Made by a program: the position numbers and the translations under genes
The notes under the pieces: generated by a model
Database searches by the model: none
The model's input: the letters and a program-made list of their open reading frames with translations, nothing else
What the model was told of the DNA's origin: nothing
Shown here: one piece after another, positions 58,097 through 64,000 of the stretch
Layout: the number at the start of each line of letters is the position of its first letter
Numbering within the stretch: the stretch's first letter is position 1
Assembly: GCF_008831285.2 (NCBI RefSeq)
Contig: NC_045149.1
Coordinates: 11,064,417 to 11,128,416, forward strand
Origin: Nymphaea colorata
Taxonomy: Eukaryota > Streptophyta > Magnoliopsida > Nymphaeales > Nymphaeaceae
Direction: 5' to 3'
DNA: 64,000 bases

Positions 58097-59689
58097 TAGG
58101 ATTTGTATGGATGGAAGGAAAAAGAGGAAGGAAAGGAAATGAAAGGATTTGCTAATCGTGTGATTAGATGGAGGGAGTAGAAAAGAAGGGGAGGAAAAGA
58201 AATGGCGTTGTTGGGTTATTTTTAATCCCTCCAAAAGTGGAACGATTGAAGGAAGATCTTCAAAATGACTATTCTATCCTCATTATTTGAGCCCCTTTTG
58301 GACTAAATGAAGGAAAGGAAAAAAAAAAGATGGAAAGAAAAGAAAAGGTAAGGGAAAGAAAAGGAAAAGAAATAAAAGGGAAAAAAGTGGATGGTTAAAA
58401 ATGCTTGTTTGGATAGAATGGAAAAAAATAAAAAAAGTGTTGAAATCATGTTTGCGTAGGCTATATAAAGGAAAAGGAAAGAGGAAAAATTAAGTTGGTT
58501 TATAATAATGCCTCAATAGTTGATAGCGAATATGATACTTCAATTTATATCATATAACTAATATAATATACCAACTTTAAATTAAATAGGTACCACCCTA
58601 AAAAAATACTGAATTTATTTTATTAATGTTTAATTTCTAAAATCGTTCATCCAATTTTTTTAATTTGTTGCCATGTACAGTCCACCTATATTTTCTAGTG
58701 TCCATGCATATACATATATATGTTTTTTTATATTTATATGTATAGGTGATGAATTTTGGTTAGTTAAATTGTATCATTTCTGTCATGAAACTTACATGGA
58801 AAACTAACGATCTACATTGGCATATCCAAGAAGAAAGAAGAATTCATGTTGAAGTATAAATCATGATTTTTACTGCTCCAAAATTGTAAACCAACGTCTG
58901 GAAACCAATTCACTATGTTTATTATTTTCAGGCAATAAAGCCTTTGAATGTTCATGATATCTTGAATGTGGTCATTTTGGTTTTTGTTCTTGGAAATCAG
59001 TTTTTAAAGTTCCTATCGTCTTTTGTTTGAAAGACACAGAAGTTTAGTCAGTTGAGCGGGTTGAGGGATAAGAATAGGAAAGATCATTTCCTATCTACTA
59101 CAAATCCAATCTGATGCCTTTCATTTCTTAATTTTTCCTTTTTTTTGCCTGTCCTCATATTTTTTGCTTTCTGGGGCTCATCTGAGTGACGTGTGCGGCA
59201 CATTATAGTTCATGATGTATATTTTGATTCATCCTATTGGCTCTGCCTAGCCCCAATGGATATAATACTTTATTGGATAATATTAATTTACTTGAATTAA
59301 TTATACGTAAGTAAACTTGGATAAAAATAAAATCTAGAATAAGGCACCATAAGGGTTTGATTTGTGAAATAAAAATAAAAATGGTATAATACGTCTCCAC
59401 AAGGACTGATGAATATTAAAATGCTTTTTCTGGTATCATTTTCTTATGGTCACGTTGAAAACAGAGACCCTTTATTCGGCTTTCTTTTATACAGACTAGG
59501 GTTAGACTCTTAACTAAAATCTATTTTGTTTACAGTGGGATGCTTGGCAGCTGGGAACATCTCCATGCTCTCTTTGATTGTCGTGGCATTCTTTTCACTC
59601 AACGTCTTTACCCAGTTGGCTCTCTCTCCAGTCATTAACCAGTCTACTTGCCTTCTCTTCAGTTATCCTTGACAGCCCAAAAGTTAATT
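58097..59689. other. no gene; purine-rich then AT-rich
   Basis: 58100-58480 is made of GGAAAGGAAA-type text in two related blocks (58100-58260 and 58290-58480), each with a GAxTxxATGGAxGGAAxG-like start; this may be a diverged MITE-like repeat. 58480-59690 is AT-rich without recognised coding. Confidence 0.4.
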
Positions 59690-60471
59690 CCAATCATGCT
59701 GCTTGAACTTCTATGCAGTACTCTGCCTTCAGCCGTCCCACAAAGGCACCAATCAACTCGACTGCTGCTTTAACTTCTATGTGGTACTCTTCTTTCAACC
59801 CACCCACGAAGGCACCAATCAAGGCTTCAACTGGCCAGCCACACACCACATTGCTCAATTCTTCAAATTCTGCCTGGTGCTACATCTTCTTCCCCTTTTG
59901 TCTGATCTTAGACAATTTTACATTATAATCCAAATATGCGGAGGGCCCAAGCCCAAACCTTACAATTAATGCCTCCAAAAAGGAATTCCACTGTTTCCCT
60001 TGTTGGACTACAAACCACCTATACCAGTGGATCACTGCCCCATTCCAAATGCAGCGCTGCGTGGGAGACCCTCTGCTTTGGTAGAATCCTATGAAAATCA
60101 AAGAATTGTTCAGCTTGAAACACCCAAATTAATGAATCATCCCCTAAAAATTTAGGGAACTCCATTTTGGGGCCTTGACATGTCCATTCGCTTCCCATTT
60201 GCATTCGGTAAACTCATAGAGGTGCCATTAGGGGTTTGCACACCTGCATTTGTACAGCCATGTGGAGATACCATTGATTCAGGTCCCTTGTGCCCCATCC
60301 CTCCACCATCGTAGTTCTTTCCCCTATTCAGCTGATGACTTCCTTCAGCAACGGCATCAGCTCTTGCTCTCCACGTCGCATTATGTGCATCTCTTTCTCC
60401 ATATTGATCTTCCTTCGTCCTAGTTCACTATTGCTCTTCTCAATCCCCTCCAACCTTTTGGTGATGCAGTA
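59690..60471 (-). pseudogene. Ty3/gypsy gag remnant
   Basis: The minus strand reads a coiled-coil-like N-terminal part (LEGIEKSNSELGRRKINMEK at about 60450-60395), then KMEFPKFLGDDSLIWVFQAE at about 60165-60105, FFDFHRILPKQRVSHAALHL, and WNSFLEALIVRFG at about 59990-59950. This is the order of the retrotransposon gag (capsid) domain of plant gypsy elements (FPxFxGxDPxxWLxxxExFF, AxxHLxGxAxxWW, WxxFxxxLxxRF). A frameshift near 60060 splits the capsid. Below 59900, repeated EALIGAFVGGL-like text appears twice, each copy with indels. The N-terminal end is interrupted at 60471 by a copia LTR. Confidence 0.88.
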
Positions 60472-60878
60472 TGTTGGAGCAATTGAAGTGGCAGCAGAAG
60501 ATGAACGTCGTCACCTGCGCAAAATGTTCACCAGAGGCTCTAGTGTTCAAGTGAAGAAGCAGCACTGTCCCCTATAGAAAATAGCAGAGCAAGAGCAAGA
60601 GGAAGAACAAGAAGAAGAAGAAGACTGATTTAGGGGTTTTCTTCTAAAGGGCTCCTCACGACCCACTTCAAGAGAGTTGATTAAACATTAAGCATTGCTG
60701 GGTATAAACAGCCAGTCCCTTAGGTTTTCCCAAATCCTAGCAGCGGTTAGAGTGAAAGATTTTCTAGGAAAATGTTGAGATAAAGATTAAATTCATCTTA
60801 TGAGAAGTTTTGAGTAAATCTCGTACTGCAAGGCAGTTACGAGATATCCGAATAGGGCTCAATGGCCACTATCCAACA
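60472..60878 (-). mobile_element. Ty1/copia 3' LTR, 407 bp
   Basis: On the plus strand the segment begins TGTTGGAGCAATTG and ends CACTATCCAACA, giving the short inverted repeat TGTTGG/CCAACA normal for copia LTRs. On the coding (minus) strand it is preceded directly by the purine-rich AAGTAGGAGA (60879-60888), a polypurine tract. It contains an AAGAAGAAG-rich part near 60600-60625. The partner LTR lies beyond the window end. The sequence next to it (CAGTA, 60467-60471) is the candidate 5-bp target duplication. Confidence 0.78.
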
Positions 60879-61059
60879 TCTCCTACTTGGCCATGAGACC
60901 GCCAGTTTTCTTCTACTATATGTAGGTTTTTTTCATTTAACTACTTACGTGGTTTTCCATAATTGGTTTATCCATCGTAACCCAAACTTTATCCAAGATT
61001 TACAGCGAGGTTTTCCATTCAATGATTTTTCCTTCACAACCTTTCAAATATATTTTAGC

Positions 61060-63998
61060 CCTATATGAGTTACATGTTTTGAAAACAAGTCTTCAGATAT
61101 TCCCTTAGTTAAGGGATCGGCTACCATATCATTGGTAGGCAAATAATTAACTGAGATTTCATTTTTCTCAATCATTTCATTAACATAATGGTATTTTACC
61201 ATGATATGTTTACTCTTTGAGCTAACAGCTCAATTCTTCATAAGAGATATCGCTGTCTGATTATCACAGTACAGTTGAACTGGTTCATGAACAAGATCCA
61301 ATTTCAAGTCTTTCAAGAACCGACTTATCCAGACGGTAAAAGTAGTTGCAACATTACATGCTACATACTCTGCTTCTTGAGTGTATTGAGCAACACATCC
61401 ATGTTTCTTACAGGACAAGGCTATCGCTCCACCTCCAAAAATGAAAACATACCTTGAAGTAGACTTACTATGATCTTTGCATCCTGCAAAATCTGCATCA
61501 GAATAGCTAACTAAAGTTAGCTCATCTGCTTAATAGGACAATTTCAGTCCTTTCATTCCTTTAATATACCAAAAAATCCTTTTGACTGCTTGCCAGTGAG
61601 GCCATCCAGGATTACTTTAATAACGATTCACCAGACTGATAGGAAAGCTTATGTCTGGTCTAGTACAAAACATTAAATACATCAGACTGCCCAAAGCTTG
61701 TGCATATGGAACACTTAATTTATGTTGTCCTTTAGTAGGACAATCACTCCTACTCAAATTTGCTCCTTTAGCTATAGGAGTCCCAATTGGTTTGCAGTCT
61801 AACATACGAAATTTCTTCAAGATATAATCAATATATCATTCTTAGCTTAAACTCAAGATTCTTGAGTTTCTATCTCGAGTGATCTTTATTCCTAATATAT
61901 AAGATGCTTCACCCAAGTCCTTCATTTCGAAGTTCTTGTTCAGCCATGTCTTCGTTTTGAATATCATGTCGTTATCATTTCCTGTTAGTAATATGTCATC
62001 AACATATAATGATAGAATATAGAAAATGCTCCCACTTTTCCAGACATATACACAGTGGTCTAGTTGGTTTGCAACAAACCCAAGTTTTGTAATTGCTTTG
62101 TGAAAAGCAAAATACCATTGTCTAGGCGACTGTTTCGATCCGTACAACCATTTATTCAGCTTGTACACTTTGTCTTCCTTTTCCTTGACAACATACCCTT
62201 GTGGTTGAGTCATGTATATAGTTTCTTTCAACTCACCATTTAGGAAAGTAGTCTTCACATCCATCTGACAAATATCCAAGTCATAGAATGCTACGATAGC
62301 CAAAATTATTCGAATTGATGCAAACTTTGCAACTGGCGAATAGGTTTCTGAGTAGTCAATTCCTTCCTTTTGGGAAAAACCTTTCGCCACCAGTTTGGCT
62401 TTGAATTTTTCGACTGATCCGTCAGCCTTATACTTCTTCCTTAACACCAATTTGCATCTAATGAGTTTTCTATCACTAGAAAGATCTACTAATTCCCAAA
62501 CTTTATTGTTTTCTATGGATTCAATTTCTTCATCCATAGCATTCATCCAATCCGATCATTCATGCGAGCTTATGGCTTCGTCATATGTCAGATTGTCAGA
62601 CATTTCGTCAATATCTGCTGAATAGCATAGCTCCTCTGTCAGATATACATAATAATCATTCAAATATGAAGGAGGAGCTCTAGGTCTTTTATGACCTAAT
62701 AACATCTGAGATGACGAGGTAGTCGGATCAGTTGGTTCATTACCAGACTGTTTCTCAGACGATTCCTGCCCAGTTGGTTCATTGCCAAACTGATCTCCAG
62801 TAGGTTCATTACCACACTGTTCCTCTGAATAAATCAGATCATCCAGTGTATCATTTCGATATTCAACTAGATCAAAATCTTTGTTATTGAGTTCTTCTAT
62901 GAACTCTACATCTCTCCTTTCCATAAGTCTCATAGTTGAATGATATAATTTGTAGCCATTGGATCCCTTTGGATATCCAATAAATACACATCTTACTGAT
63001 CTGTTATCTAGTTTATCCATTTTTGGATCTAGAATTTTCACGTGTGCTAGAGATCCCCATCTCTTCAGATGTCTCAGATCTGGTTTTACACCAGTCCATC
63101 TCTCATAAGGAGTGGTTGGGACTGCTTTGCAGGGCACTCGATTTATTGTATACATAGTTGTTAACACAGCTTCACCCCAAAAAACTTTTGGTAATTGTGC
63201 ACCTGTCAACATGGATCTCACCATGTTCAAGAGAGTTTTGTTACACCTCTTAGCCACACCATTATGTTGTGGTGTTCTAGGCATTGTCTTTTCCCTATTA
63301 ATACCAAGGTCTTTATAGTATTTGAAGAATTCATTAGATGTGTATTCTCCTCCTCGATCAGACCTTACAACTTTAATATACCTCCCAAGTTGTCTCTCGA
63401 CTTTAGATTTGTATTTCTTGATTTTTTCAAGTGCTTCTGACTTGTGTCTAATCAAGTGTATATAACCAAATCTTGAGAAGTCATCAATAAACGTTGTGAA
63501 GTATAACTTGCCACTATGAGTTTGAACTCTAAAAGGTCCACATATATTAGTATAGATTATCTCCAATAGTTCAGTGGCCCGAATTACTTCAGACGGAAAC
63601 GATTTCCTTATCATCTTTTTGTATACACACGACTCGCATTTCGCGAAATCATTTGTATTTATGTCAGATATTAAACCCTGTTGTGCTAGAGTCTTCATCT
63701 TTTTTATGCTTATATGGCTTACTCATGCCATAAGTTTACATTGACACTCATTGCACAATCGTAATAAGCAGAACTCATTAAGTTTGAACATGCCATGTTC
63801 TTTTACAAATTTTTCATGGAACATGGACCTTCCATGTTTTCCCACTATTACTTTTCTTGGAATAAATCGAACTTCAAAACCTTTTCCAGTTAGTGCGGGA
63901 ACAGACACAAGATTCCTTCTCATGGAAGGGACATACAAAACCTCATTGAGTACGACACTAGTATCCCAACATTTAGTCGATATGCCCCAACTCTCATG
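61060..63998 (-). pseudogene. Ty1/copia pol, one frame with nonsense changes
   Basis: All domains lie in one reading frame. Pre-integrase: VPSMRRNLVSVPALTGKGF (about 63935-63880) and the zinc motif end CESCVYKK. Integrase core: TNICGPF (about 63545), RSDRGGEY (about 63365) and NGVAKRCNKTL (about 63262), followed by WTGVKPDLRHLKRWG and VFIGYP. RT: KYKADGSVEKFKAKLVAKGF, DICQMDVKTTFLNGEL, and the catalytic LYVDDILL near 62000. RNase H: SYSDADFAGCKDHSKSTS (about 61510), EAEYVA and YCDNQTAISLMKN (about 61265), ending near 61060. Stops break the frame at about 63720, 62554, 61843, 61837, 61615 and 61227; most look like CGA or CAA changed to TGA or TAA. The RT box is intact. The first integrase aspartate is N and the last glutamate is K, so the enzyme could not integrate DNA. 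Confidence 0.92.
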
Positions 63999-64000
63999 AC

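Larger units (their letters stand above)
60472..64000 (-). mobile_element. Ty1/copia retrotransposon, 3' part, inserted in a gypsy gag
   Basis: From the window edge downward on the minus strand come pol (protease/pre-integrase end, integrase, RT, RNase H), a short non-coding part (about 60889-61060), the polypurine tract and the 3' LTR. The gag-pol 5' part and the 5' LTR are outside the window. The integrase-before-RT order defines Ty1/copia. Insertion in the N-terminal coding part of a gypsy gag makes it the younger element. Confidence 0.9.

Overview
The window looks like nuclear DNA of a flowering plant: AT-rich, dominated by decayed transposable elements, with plant gene families (PHT1 phosphate transporter, FAR1/FHY3-type proteins, CDC27/HOBBIT, glutamate synthase) and L1-type LINE, Ty1/copia, Ty3/gypsy and hAT elements. 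Base composition and element content do not let me name the species. Only one gene appears intact: a single-exon PHT1 high-affinity phosphate transporter on the minus strand (11438-13075), with a good start context and a PHR1-type P1BS box (13238-13245) upstream. Almost everything else is broken gene pieces or mobile-element debris.  Layout. 1-5.2 kb: a degenerate L1-type LINE on the minus strand, cut by the window edge. 6.6-7.95 kb: two exons of a glutamate-synthase pseudogene. 9.3-10 kb: repeats like CACTA subterminal motifs. 11.4-13.3 kb: the PHT1 gene and promoter. 15.3-15.9 kb: a segment duplicated at 23.8-25 kb, where it has picked up about 490 bp of extra sequence and become part of a three-copy tandem array of about 950 bp units (24308-27160). 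16.2-16.9 kb: a non-autonomous hAT-type element with perfect 8-bp target duplications. 20.03-20.15 kb: a CDC27 (APC3) fragment. 22.4 kb: a probable LTR. 28.6-29.9 kb: a small inverted-terminal-repeat element and a second copy of its interior. 30.2-31.2 kb: a copia remnant (primer-binding site and gag).  31-52 kb: three N-terminal fragments of FAR1/FRS-like genes (31.3-32.3 plus, 36.25-37.05 plus, 51.0-52.1 minus); the first and third also share their upstream region, in inverted orientation. Among them lie local repeats (39.4-42.1 kb), a LINE tail (41.2-41.7 kb), a hAT-like element (43.9-45.3 kb), a copia RT remnant (45.6-46.7 kb), and a gypsy integrase with a probable very long 3' LTR (46.7-51.0 kb).  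52.2-58.1 kb: a second, dead PHT1 copy interrupted by a 5269-bp hAT element with an 8-bp target duplication; its transposase remnant keeps the BED finger and the C-terminal dimerisation domain but has lost the catalytic core. 59.7-64 kb: a gypsy gag remnant interrupted by a Ty1/copia element (3' LTR 60472-60878, pol to the window edge). That pol is one continuous frame broken mainly by C-to-T/G-to-A type changes, with two of the three integrase catalytic residues replaced.  The genes do not form a pathway. The story is of one live transporter in a graveyard of nested insertions and partial gene duplications. I found no convincing new biological system; the best leads are the nested hAT in the PHT1 pseudogene, the inverted FRS copies, and the young tandem array.
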